Shown here: one piece after another, positions 32,252 to 40,334 of the stretch
Layout of the letters: the number at the start of each line of letters is the position of its first letter
Numbering within the stretch: the stretch's first letter is position 1
Origin: CAYJAD01 sp964371835
GTDB taxonomy: Bacteria > Desulfobacterota > Desulfovibrionia > Desulfovibrionales > Desulfovibrionaceae
Length of the DNA: 40,358 bases
Reading direction: 5' to 3'
NCBI GenBank assembly: GCA_964371835.1
Contig: CAYJOP010000010.1
Location: 1 to 40,358 of the forward strand
Program-made: the position numbers and the translations under genes
The notes under the pieces: generated by a model
Database searches by the model: none
The model's input: only the letters and a program-made list of their open reading frames with translations
What the model was told of the DNA's origin: nothing

Positions 32252-32357
32252 GGTGCACCTCTATTTTGTTAAAAATTCTTTTTGGTGTATATCGGTATGC
32301 TTGCTGGTTATATGACTGTTTGTCAAGTATTAGCTTGGGATGGGCTATTATTCTTTC

Positions 32358-32386
32358 TTGACAAATGTGCTAAAGTCCTCTAATGA
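32358..32386 (+). promoter_or_regulatory. Sigma-70 promoter of ffh
   Basis: A perfect TTGACA (32358-32363), a 17-base spacer and TAATGA (32381-32386) lie 38 bases before the ffh ATG. The TTGACA is part of an inverted repeat with TTTGTCAAG about 30 bases upstream, which could give a -35 for the divergent dGTPase gene. Confidence 0.6.
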
Positions 32387-32424
32387 TGCCCCTTCTACAT
32401 AAATTTCTGTACTTGAGGTAAAGC

Positions 32425-34017
32425 ATGTTTGAGAGCCTTTCTGATAGACTTTCGACAGTATTTCGCAACTTTAGCGGACGAGGGCAGCTGACAGAGGACA
32501 ATATTCAAGATGGTCTTCGTGAGGTGCGCTTGGCTTTGCTTGAAGCTGATGTTAACTTTAAAGTTGTAAAAAAATTTGTAGATACAGTTCGTGAAAAGTG
32601 TCTGGGCCAAGAGGTATTAAAAGGTGTAAGTCCTGCCCAGCAAGTTGTTAAAATTGTTCACGATGAATTGGTAGAACTTCTAGGTGGTGAAACAACAGGC
32701 CTTGACCTTCGTGGTGTGCAACCTGCTGTAATAATGCTTGTTGGTTTGCAAGGTTCTGGCAAGACAACTTCTTGCGGAAAAATTGCAAATTCATTACGCA
32801 AGCAAAAAATGCGCCCCTACCTTGTGCCTGCTGACGTGTATCGCCCTGCGGCCATTGATCAATTAACAACGCTGGCAAAGCAATTGGACGTGCCTTGCTA
32901 TGCTTCAACTACGGATATGAATCCAGTTAAAATTGCACAAGATGCAGTTTTAGCCGCCAAGGATGAACAAGCAACCGTATTGTTATTAGATACAGCTGGG
33001 CGTTTGCATGTGGATGAAACTCTCATGCAAGAGCTTGTGGCCATTAAAGAGGCCATAAATCCACAAGAAATATTATTTGTTGCCGATGCCATGACTGGTC
33101 AAGATGCTGTGACAGTCGCTGAGGCTTTTAATGAAAAACTCGGCATAACAGGTGTTGTGCTTACAAAAATGGATGGCGATGCCAGAGGTGGTGCTGCATT
33201 ATCCATTAAATCTGTGACTGGCGCTGCGGTAAAATATGTGGGCCTTGGTGAAAAATTATCCGATATGGAGGTTTTTCACCCTGACCGTGTGGCAGGACGC
33301 ATTCTTGGCATGGGTGATGTGCTGACCTTGGTTGAAAAAGCACAAGATTCCATGGACGCTGACGAAGCTGAAGCCATGGCCCTTAAAATGCAAAAAGCCA
33401 AGTTTGACTTGGAGGACTTTCGCACTCAAATGCGCAGAGTCAAACAAATGGGCTCACTTGACAGCATATTAAAGTTAATTCCTGGTCTTGGTGGCATGCG
33501 TGAAAAACTAGCTGAAGCCAGTGGCGCCATGCCAGAAAAAGAAATGGCCCGCACTGAGGCCATTATAAACTCTATGACCATGGCTGAGAGGCGCAACCCA
33601 GATATATTAAATGGTAGTAGGCGCGCTCGCATAGCCAAGGGGGCAGGAGTTAGCGTGCAACAGGTAAATCAGCTTGTGCGCCAGTTTGAACAAATGCGCA
33701 AAATGATGAAGGGCATGATGGGTGGCGCTGGTAAAAAACCGCAAATGCCCATGGGTATGCCTGGCATGAGCGGCTTAGGCGGCATGGGCGGTTTAGGNNN
33801 NNNNNNNNNNNNNNNNNNNNNNNNNNNNNNNNNNNNNNNNNNNNNNNNNNNNNNNNNNNNNNNNNNNNNNNNNNNNNNNNNNNNNNNNNNNNNNNNNGGC
33901 ATGGGCGGTTTAGGCGGCATGGGCGGACTTGAAGGGCTTGGCGGAATGTCTCGCAATAAACCAAGTGCCACAAAAAAAAGAAAAAAGCGCGATACAAAAA
34001 AACGTAAAAAGAAATAG
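32425..34017 (+). CDS. ffh: Signal recognition particle GTPase Ffh (contains assembly gap)
   Basis: Ffh with SRP RNA targets nascent membrane proteins to FtsY and SecYEG. The N domain is FESLSDRLSTVFRNFSGRGQL. The G domain is complete (LVGLQGSGKTTSCGK, DTAGRLHVDE, TKMDGDARGGAALS), and the Met-rich M domain follows. A C-terminal Gly/Met/Leu repeat tail (GMGGLG units) holds 100 N at 33798-33897, followed by more repeats and a Lys-rich end (TKKRKKRDTKKRKKK). The frame is kept across the N run, but N=100 is a conventional filler, so the true tail length is unknown. The nominal 530 residues should not be trusted. TGAGGT precedes the ATG. Confidence 0.95.
   Translation: MFESLSDRLSTVFRNFSGRGQLTEDNIQDGLREVRLALLEADVNFKVVKKFVDTVREKCLGQEVLKGVSPAQQVVKIVHDELVELLGGETTGLDLRGVQPAVIMLVGLQGSGKTTSCGKIANSLRKQKMRPYLVPADVYRPAAIDQLTTLAKQLDVPCYASTTDMNPVKIAQDAVLAAKDEQATVLLLDTAGRLHVDETLMQELVAIKEAINPQEILFVADAMTGQDAVTVAEAFNEKLGITGVVLTKMDGDARGGAALSIKSVTGAAVKYVGLGEKLSDMEVFHPDRVAGRILGMGDVLTLVEKAQDSMDADEAEAMALKMQKAKFDLEDFRTQMRRVKQMGSLDSILKLIPGLGGMREKLAEASGAMPEKEMARTEAIINSMTMAERRNPDILNGSRRARIAKGAGVSVQQVNQLVRQFEQMRKMMKGMMGGAGKKPQMPMGMPGMSGLGGMGGLXXXXXXXXXXXXXXXXXXXXXXXXXXXXXXXXXXGMGGLGGMGGLEGLGGMSRNKPSATKKRKKRDTKKRKKK
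33798..33897. other. Assembly gap (100 N) in the Ffh tail repeat
   Basis: There are exactly 100 N. The same GGCATGGGCGGTTTAGG unit ends just before the gap and recurs right after it, so a tandem repeat of 18-base units (GMGGLG) probably caused the break. Confidence 0.97.
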
Positions 34018-34121
34018 CATAATTAAATTTTTAAAATATTAGGTTATATTTGCTAAGCTTTAAGAAAAAATGTTAATAGTAAAATAAATTGATTAAATGT
34101 GTGTTTTTAGGAATAAACCTC

Positions 34122-34150
34122 TTGCACTTTTGGCTTGAGGTATTTATAGT
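34122..34150 (+). promoter_or_regulatory. Candidate promoter of rpsP
   Basis: TTGCAC, a 17-base spacer and TATAGT (5 of 6) lie 28 bases before the rpsP ATG. The -35 is weak (3 of 6). A second promoter here would let rpsP-rimM be expressed apart from ffh. Confidence 0.45.
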
Positions 34151-34177
34151 ATCACAAACTACAATGGGAGAATTTCG

Positions 34178-34417
34178 ATGGCTGTTAAAATTAGACTGAC
34201 CCGCATGGGGAGCAAAAAGAAACCATTTTACCGTGTCGTTGCTGCCAACGACGAAACTCGCCGTGATGGCCGTGCTTTGGAGTATCTAGGGTACTATAAC
34301 CCGATGACCGATCCTGCTGAAGTTAAGCTTGACGCAGAAAAAGTAAAAAAGTGGCTAGACCTTGGCGCTGAACCTACAGATACAGTTCGCTCCTTGATTA
34401 AAAAACATATGAATTAA
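34178..34417 (+). CDS. rpsP: 30S ribosomal protein S16
   Basis: This 79-residue protein has the S16 signature VKIRLTRMGSKKKPFYRVVAANDETRRDGRALEYLGYYNP. The ribosome site GGGAG precedes the ATG. It heads the S16-KhpA-RimM run downstream of ffh. Confidence 0.98.
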   Translation: MAVKIRLTRMGSKKKPFYRVVAANDETRRDGRALEYLGYYNPMTDPAEVKLDAEKVKKWLDLGAEPTDTVRSLIKKHMN

Positions 34418-34448
34418 TTCAGATGTTTGCCGCTTTGTGGAGGTGCAC

Positions 34449-34679
34449 ATGAGAGAGCTAATTGAATATATCGCAAAGTCGCTGGTTGATAATCCAGAAA
34501 ATGTTACTGTGCGAGAAATTGAAGGTGAGCAAACATCTGTGCTGGAACTAAAAGTTGCCAAAGAAGATATTGGTAAGGTAATTGGTAAGCAAGGGCGTAC
34601 AGCTCGTGCTATGCGTACAATTCTTGGTGCTGCTGCTACTAAGGCAAAAAAACGTACTGTTTTAGAAATTTTAGAATAA
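34449..34679 (+). CDS. khpA: KH-domain RNA-binding protein KhpA
   Basis: This 76-residue single KH domain has the GKQG loop (VIGKQGRTARAMRTIL). It sits between rpsP and rimM, the conserved place of this family (formerly YlqC). KhpA forms an RNA-binding pair with KhpB/Jag in some bacteria; the Jag gene is at 17431-18345. I start at ATG 34449 because GGAGG lies seven bases upstream. A GTG at 34437 would include the ribosome site in the coding part. Confidence 0.94.
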   Translation: MRELIEYIAKSLVDNPENVTVREIEGEQTSVLELKVAKEDIGKVIGKQGRTARAMRTILGAAATKAKKRTVLEILE

Positions 34680-34715
34680 GCCCTAGTGTATTAACACTGC
34701 TTAAACGGGGCAGTT

Positions 34716-35276
34716 ATGATTAAAGATAATTATATCCATATGGGGACGTTAACACGTCCCCACGGTATTAAGGGGGAGCTTTGTGTAGATTGGTATGCAG
34801 ACTCCCCTAGTCTTTTGAAAAAAACCTTCTACCTACAAATTGGCACAGCCCCCATGCAAAGCATTAGTGGGGCAAAGGTGCGTATGCATAAAGGTCGGCC
34901 CTTACTTACATTGCCAAATGTGCAAGATCGTAATGCAGCTGAAAATTTGCGTGGTGTTGACATATATATAGAGAGAGAAAGCCTGCCTCCACTATCAGAT
35001 GATGAAGCTTATTTGCATGATATAATAGGTTTAAATATTGTTGAGCATGATAGCAATGAGATCATTGGCATACTTGAATCTGTGGAATTTCCGTCGGAGC
35101 AAATGATTTGGGTAATACGTCATAAGGAAGGTAGAGAAATACTGCTGCCAGCTGTTGAAGAATTTATTGTATCATTTGATCTTGAAGCTGAAGAAATACG
35201 CATTAGTCCACCAGAGGGTTTAATAGATTTGTATCTTGTTGAGTCAGAAAAAATAACCAAGAAAAAAAATGCCTGA
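34716..35276 (+). CDS. rimM: Ribosome maturation factor RimM
   Basis: RimM binds S19 and assists 30S head maturation. The 186-residue product has the N-terminal RimM domain (MGTLTRPHGIKGELCVDWYADSP) and the C-terminal PRC-barrel (LHDIIGLNIVEHDSNEIIGILE, LLPAVEEFIVSFDLEAEEIRI). In most genomes trmD follows; here mutM does, overlapping the rimM end by eight bases. Confidence 0.95.
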   Translation: MIKDNYIHMGTLTRPHGIKGELCVDWYADSPSLLKKTFYLQIGTAPMQSISGAKVRMHKGRPLLTLPNVQDRNAAENLRGVDIYIERESLPPLSDDEAYLHDIIGLNIVEHDSNEIIGILESVEFPSEQMIWVIRHKEGREILLPAVEEFIVSFDLEAEEIRISPPEGLIDLYLVESEKITKKKNA

Positions 35277-36111
35277 ACTACCAGAAGTTGAAACCATAGC
35301 CAGAACTCTTGAACCCTTAGTGCAAGGGGCAACAATTAGCAAAGCTCATTTACTATTGCCACGCACGCAAGATAAAGGCAGCCTTGAGCTATCTAAAATG
35401 CAGGGTAAAATAATTACTGGCGTTGGACGTAGGGCAAAGCTTGCTTTAATTAAGCTTGAGCATAAAGAAAATAATCAAGCTGACCCTCACATGCTAGCCG
35501 TTCATCTTAAAATGACAGGCAGGTTGTTTGTTTATCCTAAAGATACTGCGCCCATGAAGCATACTAGGCTAATCCTTGATATTGAACATAATGGCAAGGC
35601 AAAGCGATTATTTTTTGATGATTGCCGCACATTCGGTTATGTGCGTCTTGTATCGCCAAATGCTCTTGAAAGTTGGCCTTTTTGGAATAAATTAGGCCTT
35701 GAGCCGTTGGAGCATAGCCCCAAGGAGCTTGCGGCATGTCTTTATGGTAAAAAAGCTGGCATCAAGTCGTTATTGCTAAACCAAGAATATATTGTTGGCA
35801 TTGGTAACATCTACGCCGATGAAGCATTGTATAAAGCAAAAATTTTGCCAAGTAGCAAAGCAAATACCATTAGCATGGCAAAGCTTGAGGAGCTTTGCTT
35901 GGCCATTCAAGATATTTTACGCTTATCCATAGAGCAATGTGGTTCATCCATACGCGATTATCGTACAGCTCAAGGAGATGCAGGTTCTTTTCAAAATACC
36001 TTTTTCGTTTATGGTCGCGCTGGTGAGAGTTGCCGCACTTGTGGCGCAACGCTTAATAGTGCAAAAATAGCTGGACGTACCACCGTTTTTTGTGTGCAAT
36101 GTCAGCAATAG
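35269..36111 (+). CDS. mutM: Formamidopyrimidine-DNA glycosylase (Fpg/MutM)
   Basis: This bifunctional glycosylase/AP lyase removes 8-oxoguanine and formamidopyrimidines. Catalytic Pro1 and Glu2 stand in MPELPEVET. Lys57 (RRAK) and HLKMTGRL are present, and the C-terminal zinc finger is C-R-T-C..C-V-Q-C. The 280-residue length is normal. It overlaps rimM by eight bases, so the two are translationally coupled, an unusual order. Its role in repairing oxidative damage suits an anaerobe meeting oxygen. Confidence 0.96.
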   Translation: MPELPEVETIARTLEPLVQGATISKAHLLLPRTQDKGSLELSKMQGKIITGVGRRAKLALIKLEHKENNQADPHMLAVHLKMTGRLFVYPKDTAPMKHTRLILDIEHNGKAKRLFFDDCRTFGYVRLVSPNALESWPFWNKLGLEPLEHSPKELAACLYGKKAGIKSLLLNQEYIVGIGNIYADEALYKAKILPSSKANTISMAKLEELCLAIQDILRLSIEQCGSSIRDYRTAQGDAGSFQNTFFVYGRAGESCRTCGATLNSAKIAGRTTVFCVQCQQ

Positions 36112-36204
36112 ATTATTTAGCCGACCTTGAAAAACTAAATATTTTGCTGCTACTCACATTTAGATTAAAAATAATCATATTAACCATACTAAGCATTTTG
36201 AATA

Positions 36205-36828
36205 TTACAGAGTTTGACTAGATTCTTCTTGTATCATGCGGGTGAGGGTGCGTACATTGCGAAGACCAATGACTTTCCAATTGCCCGCATCCATGCGTAA
36301 CCATGCTTCTACAGGATAAAGTCTGCCATTTTCGTGGTCTTTTATAACAAATGTTACATATACTGCGCCACTTTCTGGTATGGCCTTGCCAATGCGTGTA
36401 ATTTCTTTGCGGCCCATGGAAGCATTGGCAAGAAATGGAGCAAGAATTCCGCCAGGGGCTGTAGTTTCAACGGTTTTACCTGCATAAGCACCAGAGCGCA
36501 CACCGTAGCGTATAAATTCACCAACTTCTGTGATTAAATTTGCGCGCAAAACACTTTTTGCACCCTCGCTCATGCTAGCAGCTGATAAAATCATGGCAAG
36601 AAAAGGTGGTATGGTTTGCTGATTTTCCTTGGTAGCATCTTCCAATATTATATCAACACATTGTCCAACAAGACTGTCCATATCAACAGATGCGTCAAAA
36701 AGTTTTTGATTTGCGGTGTCCAGTGCTGTTTGTATGTCTGCAATGGTTTGGACTGGGCTTGTACCAGCATAAATGTTTAGAGGAAATAATAAAAATAAAA
36801 GAAAGAAGAAAGAGATTATATTGTTCAT
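36205..36828 (-). CDS. Exported protein of unknown function
   Basis: This 207-residue product has a strong signal peptide (IISFFFLLFLLFPLNIYAG). The mature part is mostly helical at first (TLADIQTALDTANQKLFD-like stretch, VDIILEDATKENQQ), then beta-rich near the end (AVYVTFVIKDHENGRLYPVEAWLRMDAGNWKVIGLRNV). The ending recalls small extracytoplasmic domains of the DUF2939/NTF2-like kind, but I cannot assign it. AGGTGA precedes the ATG. It is last in a three-gene minus-strand run after cobU. Confidence 0.8.
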   Translation of the reverse strand: MNNIISFFFLLFLLFPLNIYAGTSPVQTIADIQTALDTANQKLFDASVDMDSLVGQCVDIILEDATKENQQTIPPFLAMILSAASMSEGAKSVLRANLITEVGEFIRYGVRSGAYAGKTVETTAPGGILAPFLANASMGRKEITRIGKAIPESGAVYVTFVIKDHENGRLYPVEAWLRMDAGNWKVIGLRNVRTLTRMIQEESSQTL

Positions 36829-36839
36829 TTGTCACCTAC

Positions 36840-37370
36840 TTATTTAAGTTCTTCAGGTATTACACCTTTAAGGGCCAAGGGTAGGCCGCAGCTTACTAAT
36901 AAAACATTTTGGCAAGATTTGGCTATGCGTTGGTTCATAAGTCCGTGTAAATCACGATATCTGCGAGCAAGTCTAGACATGGGGACCATGCCTTGGCCTA
37001 GCTCAGAGCTAACAAGGGCAATGGGAATGTGAAGATGCTCAATCCAAAATCCTAAATCATCTACTGCCGCTAAAATATCAGCGTCGTCATCTCCACGAGC
37101 CATAAAATTATTTAACCACATACTTAAGCAATCAAATAATATGATATCTGTATGAAATTTATTTAGTTGCTTAGGTGCAAAATGAGGCGCTTCAAGGCAT
37201 TGCCACTGAGCACCACGCCTTATCTTGTGCATTTGGATGCGGTTTTTTGTCTCCTCATCTTCTGGCAAGGCAGTGGCGATAAACAATGGACTCGTGCCAC
37301 GAGCATTGGCCCATTGTTCAGCAAGCTCGCTCTTGCCTGAGCGAGTTCCACCCACAAATAATATACTCAT
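36840..37370 (-). CDS. cobU: Adenosylcobinamide kinase/guanylyltransferase CobU
   Basis: CobU phosphorylates adenosylcobinamide and adds GMP during assembly of the B12 lower ligand. The 176-residue P-loop protein has GGTRSGKSELAE (Walker A), RGAQWQCLEAP and DCLSMWLNNF. ALVSSELGQGMVPMSRLARRYRDLHGLMNQRIA, a CobU/CobP signature, follows. It is the only cobalamin gene in the window. It lies one base after a membrane-protein gene of unknown function and 11 bases before an exported protein. Confidence 0.95.
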   Translation of the reverse strand: MSILFVGGTRSGKSELAEQWANARGTSPLFIATALPEDEETKNRIQMHKIRRGAQWQCLEAPHFAPKQLNKFHTDIILFDCLSMWLNNFMARGDDDADILAAVDDLGFWIEHLHIPIALVSSELGQGMVPMSRLARRYRDLHGLMNQRIAKSCQNVLLVSCGLPLALKGVIPEELK

Positions 37371-37371
37371 A

Positions 37372-38559
37372 CTATTTTAGTTCATTGGCGGCAGTATTAA
37401 GTCGACCTGACAAATCATCCATGAGTTTTGCCACTGTGGTTATGACTTGAGCTGTATCTTCTTTCTTAAGCTCACGTCTTTCAAACCACTCTGCAATAAA
37501 CAATATGGTGTCAGCCTGCACACCCTTTGCGCCGGGCGACTTAGTTTGAATTATGTTTACAAGTTCATTATGCGCTTGCTCACGCTTTGCAAGCACAGCT
37601 TTATAACTCACATTAAGGTCATCTATTCGTAATTGTGCAGCTTCTTGTGCTTCTATGTTTTTATCATCCCTAGCCATGTCAAGTTCAAAAACAGAATTAG
37701 TAATTTGTGAGTGAATATTAACAGATTCTTGGCCTAGTGTTTCAATTTTTTGCACATAGTCTAAAAAGTTTGGAGTGGCTGAAATTCCATCTAATACTGC
37801 ACTAATTGTCTTAAAATAATCAGCATAGGCTTCATACATAAGAATGTTGTGCCTTGGGCTTAGGCCAGCACCTTTGTCAGGAAACATGGCGGCGTTGCCA
37901 AGCGCTGTAATAAAACGGTCTGCATAAAGGTTATACAAAGCTGTAAGCATAGGTGCATTAAAAGCATAACGCAAAAGTGAGGCCCTTGCATTTAAAATAT
38001 CTCCTTGGCCAGCAGGCATAAGCATACGCATGCTATGGCCATAGCGAAAATTTATGGCTGAAAGGCTAAAATTTAGACCACGAGAAGGACTGTAACGACT
38101 AACCATCCACATGGCGGCATCATCAATAAAAGCCATGGAAAGCATGTTGTCTTCCTCTACTTTAGGTGCGACTGTGCTCGCTGGTACAACAGGTGTTAAG
38201 TTAGAGACAATTGGTGGATCATTATTTTTTTCAACTTCAACTACTTCTTCAGTGCTAGGAGCTGTACTAACAGTGGTATTGCTAGGAGTTGTAGTAGTTG
38301 TAGTTGTCTGCTGTGGTGGCGGTGGGTCCATATAGGATGCAACTCTTTCCAGTGGAGTGTCTTTAATGGCTTTATCAACATTTTCAATAATTTGTTCAGC
38401 AAGTTCTTGTTTGCCATGCTCATCGCGCGAAAGATAGTATAAAATTGCGGCAGTTGTACCAACAATAAGCAAGGTTAGTATTGTGAGCTTAATAACACTG
38501 CCACGCCTTTTGGATGGCTTTGGTAGATCAGTTAAGTCGTTTTGGTTAAAATTTGTCAT
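37372..38559 (-). CDS. Membrane-anchored protein of unknown function, Thr/Pro linker
   Basis: I do not recognise this gene. The 395-residue product has a short basic cytoplasmic N-terminus (KPSKRRGS) and one TM helix (VIKLTILTLLIVGTTAAILYYL, about 23-44). A disordered linker with a Pro/Gln/Thr run (PPPPQQTTTTTTTP, about 80-93) and acidic patches follows. From about 135 on is a helical domain, with ISAINFRYGHSMR-type and coiled segments (VFELDMARDDKNIEAQEAAQLRIDDL). It would sit in the periplasm. Its stop is one base from the cobU start, so the two are probably one operon. The function is unknown. Confidence 0.8.
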   Translation of the reverse strand: MTNFNQNDLTDLPKPSKRRGSVIKLTILTLLIVGTTAAILYYLSRDEHGKQELAEQIIENVDKAIKDTPLERVASYMDPPPPQQTTTTTTTPSNTTVSTAPSTEEVVEVEKNNDPPIVSNLTPVVPASTVAPKVEEDNMLSMAFIDDAAMWMVSRYSPSRGLNFSLSAINFRYGHSMRMLMPAGQGDILNARASLLRYAFNAPMLTALYNLYADRFITALGNAAMFPDKGAGLSPRHNILMYEAYADYFKTISAVLDGISATPNFLDYVQKIETLGQESVNIHSQITNSVFELDMARDDKNIEAQEAAQLRIDDLNVSYKAVLAKREQAHNELVNIIQTKSPGAKGVQADTILFIAEWFERRELKKEDTAQVITTVAKLMDDLSGRLNTAANELK

Positions 38560-38824
38560 GCTTTGAAATCCTTATTTTAAAAATAAATCATTATGGTTTT
38601 GTTTTGAAGTTATAAAAAAACTTCATACGGTGCTTATAATATAATTTTATGTTTTGCACAATGCATTGCCATGGGGCCAAGCTATAAAAACCGCATATTT
38701 GAAACTAACAATTGACCTTGCTGCAATAATAAGTTAGCTAAAAATCCAGTGAGTGAAACTTACTAAAAAACTCAACTTTTTTTAAGTATGATTAGAGCGT
38801 TTTACGCTAAGTAAATTCTTAAAA
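38560..38824. other. Intergenic stretch upstream of the CstA gene
   Basis: This divergent, AT-rich gap lies between the membrane-anchored protein and the CstA-type gene. No reading frame is convincing. TGTTTTGCACAATGCATT (38650-38667) is close to the right-hand end of the intergenic repeat (reverse complement of R2), but the match does not extend. Confidence 0.4.
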
Positions 38825-38852
38825 TTGGCATAGTTGCATGTTGTGTTATAAC
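38825..38852 (+). promoter_or_regulatory. Sigma-70 promoter of the CstA-type gene
   Basis: TTGGCA (5 of 6; 38825-38830), a 16-base spacer and TATAAC (5 of 6; 38847-38852) lie 20 bases before the ATG, with a GGAGG ribosome site in between. The predicted leader is very short. Confidence 0.65.
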
Positions 38853-38872
38853 TGTGCAAAACTGGAGGACGT

Positions 38873-40309
38873 ATGTCGAATTCAATGTATTTTATTTTGG
38901 CAGTGGCTGCCCTTGTGGTTGGTTACTTAGTGTACGGGACACTAGTTGATAAAATTTTTGGTCCAGATCCAAATAGACCTACACCAGCAAAAACCAAGGC
39001 TGACGGCGTTGACTTTGTGCCCATGAGCACTGGTAAAATTTGGCTTGTGCAGCTATTAAATATTGCCGGCGTTGGTCCAATTTTTGGTCCAATTCTTGGT
39101 GCTCTTTATGGCCCTGCCGCCCTGGTGTGGATTGTAATTGGCTCCATTTTTGCTGGCGCTGTGCATGACTATATGGCTGGCATGATGTCCATTCGTTACG
39201 GCGGTAACAACGTGCCAAACATTGTTGGTTACACTCTTGGTAATGTGTTCAAACAACTTTTGCGCTTCTTTGCAGTGCTGTTATTGTTGCTCGTAGGCGT
39301 TGTGTTTGTAACTGCACCGGCTAAGATGTTATCAAACCTTACCACTGAATACATGGGCTTCTATGTATGGGTAGTAATTATTTTTGCTTACTACTTCCTA
39401 GCCACCATCATGCCTATTGATAAAATTATCGGTCGCTTATATCCAGTATTTGGCGCTGTGCTAATCATCATGGCTGTTGGTATAACTAGCATGTTATTTG
39501 TTGAAGGTTATGACTTCTACCCCGCTGCTGAGTGGACAAACCAGCATCCTAAAGATCTTCCATTATGGCCGCTTATGTTTATCACCATTGCCTGTGGTGC
39601 CATTAGTGGTTTCCACGCTACTCAGTCTCCACTCATGGCTCGCTGCCTTGAAAATGAAAAACTTGGTAAGCCAGTATTCTACGGCAGTATGATAGCTGAA
39701 GGCTTTATTGCTCTTGTTTGGGCAACTGTTGGTATGACTTTCTATGCAACACCTGAACTTCTACAAGAAGCTCTTGGTGCTGGTGGTCCTGGTAAGGTAG
39801 TACATGATGCATCATACGCTCTTATGGGCGGAGTTGGTGGTTTGCTTGCCATTATTGGTGTTATCATTCTGCCTATTACTTCTGGTGACACAGCCTTCCG
39901 TGCTGCTCGTCTAACCATTGCAGAAATTGCAGGCTACTCACAAAAAGAAGTTGTAAACCGTCTTGTTATTGCTGTTCCATTATTCCTAATCGGTGCAGTT
40001 CTATCTCAAGTGGACTTCAATATTATTTGGAGATACTTCGGTTGGGCTAACCAAACACTTGCTGCCTTAGTATTGTGGTCTGGTGCTGCTTACTTGTATC
40101 GCAATGGTCGCTTCCACTGGATAGCATCCATTCCTGCTACAGTAATGACTGCTGCTACCATTAGCTACATTTGCTTCATGAAGGGCTTAGGCTTTGGTCT
40201 GCCCATTAACGTTTCCAACATGATTGGTGCTGGCATTGCTGTTGCAGCTATTGCGCTCTTTATTGCAAAGGCCAAGACAGTTAAGGTTGATACATATAAC
40301 GAGGGTTAA
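38873..40309 (+). CDS. CstA-family transporter (short form)
   Basis: This 478-residue polytopic membrane protein belongs to the carbon-starvation CstA family, whose members import pyruvate or peptides. The N-terminal LVYGTLVDKIFGPDPNRPTPA and GPILGALYGPAALVWIVIGSIFAGAVHDYMAGMMSIRYGG are the family signature. ATQSPLMARCLENE and ITSGDTAFRAARLTIAE are later conserved loops. About 12 helices can be traced. It is shorter than E. coli CstA (about 700) and matches the compact form of many anaerobes. It has its own promoter and a terminator just after. The substrate is inferred, with pyruvate plausible for a lactate/pyruvate-using sulfate reducer. Confidence 0.93.
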   Translation: MSNSMYFILAVAALVVGYLVYGTLVDKIFGPDPNRPTPAKTKADGVDFVPMSTGKIWLVQLLNIAGVGPIFGPILGALYGPAALVWIVIGSIFAGAVHDYMAGMMSIRYGGNNVPNIVGYTLGNVFKQLLRFFAVLLLLLVGVVFVTAPAKMLSNLTTEYMGFYVWVVIIFAYYFLATIMPIDKIIGRLYPVFGAVLIIMAVGITSMLFVEGYDFYPAAEWTNQHPKDLPLWPLMFITIACGAISGFHATQSPLMARCLENEKLGKPVFYGSMIAEGFIALVWATVGMTFYATPELLQEALGAGGPGKVVHDASYALMGGVGGLLAIIGVIILPITSGDTAFRAARLTIAEIAGYSQKEVVNRLVIAVPLFLIGAVLSQVDFNIIWRYFGWANQTLAALVLWSGAAYLYRNGRFHWIASIPATVMTAATISYICFMKGLGFGLPINVSNMIGAGIAVAAIALFIAKAKTVKVDTYNEG

Positions 40310-40334
40310 TTTACCTATTATATGATAAAATAAA

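Noticed and set aside
38111..38335. 74-residue Val-rich frame on the plus strand
   Set aside because: It is the antisense of the Thr/Pro linker of the membrane-anchored protein.
38825..38845. Sigma-54 promoter upstream of the CstA gene (TTGGCA..TTGCAT)
   Set aside because: The GG and GC elements are seven bases apart rather than the required ten, and a normal sigma-70 pair explains the region.
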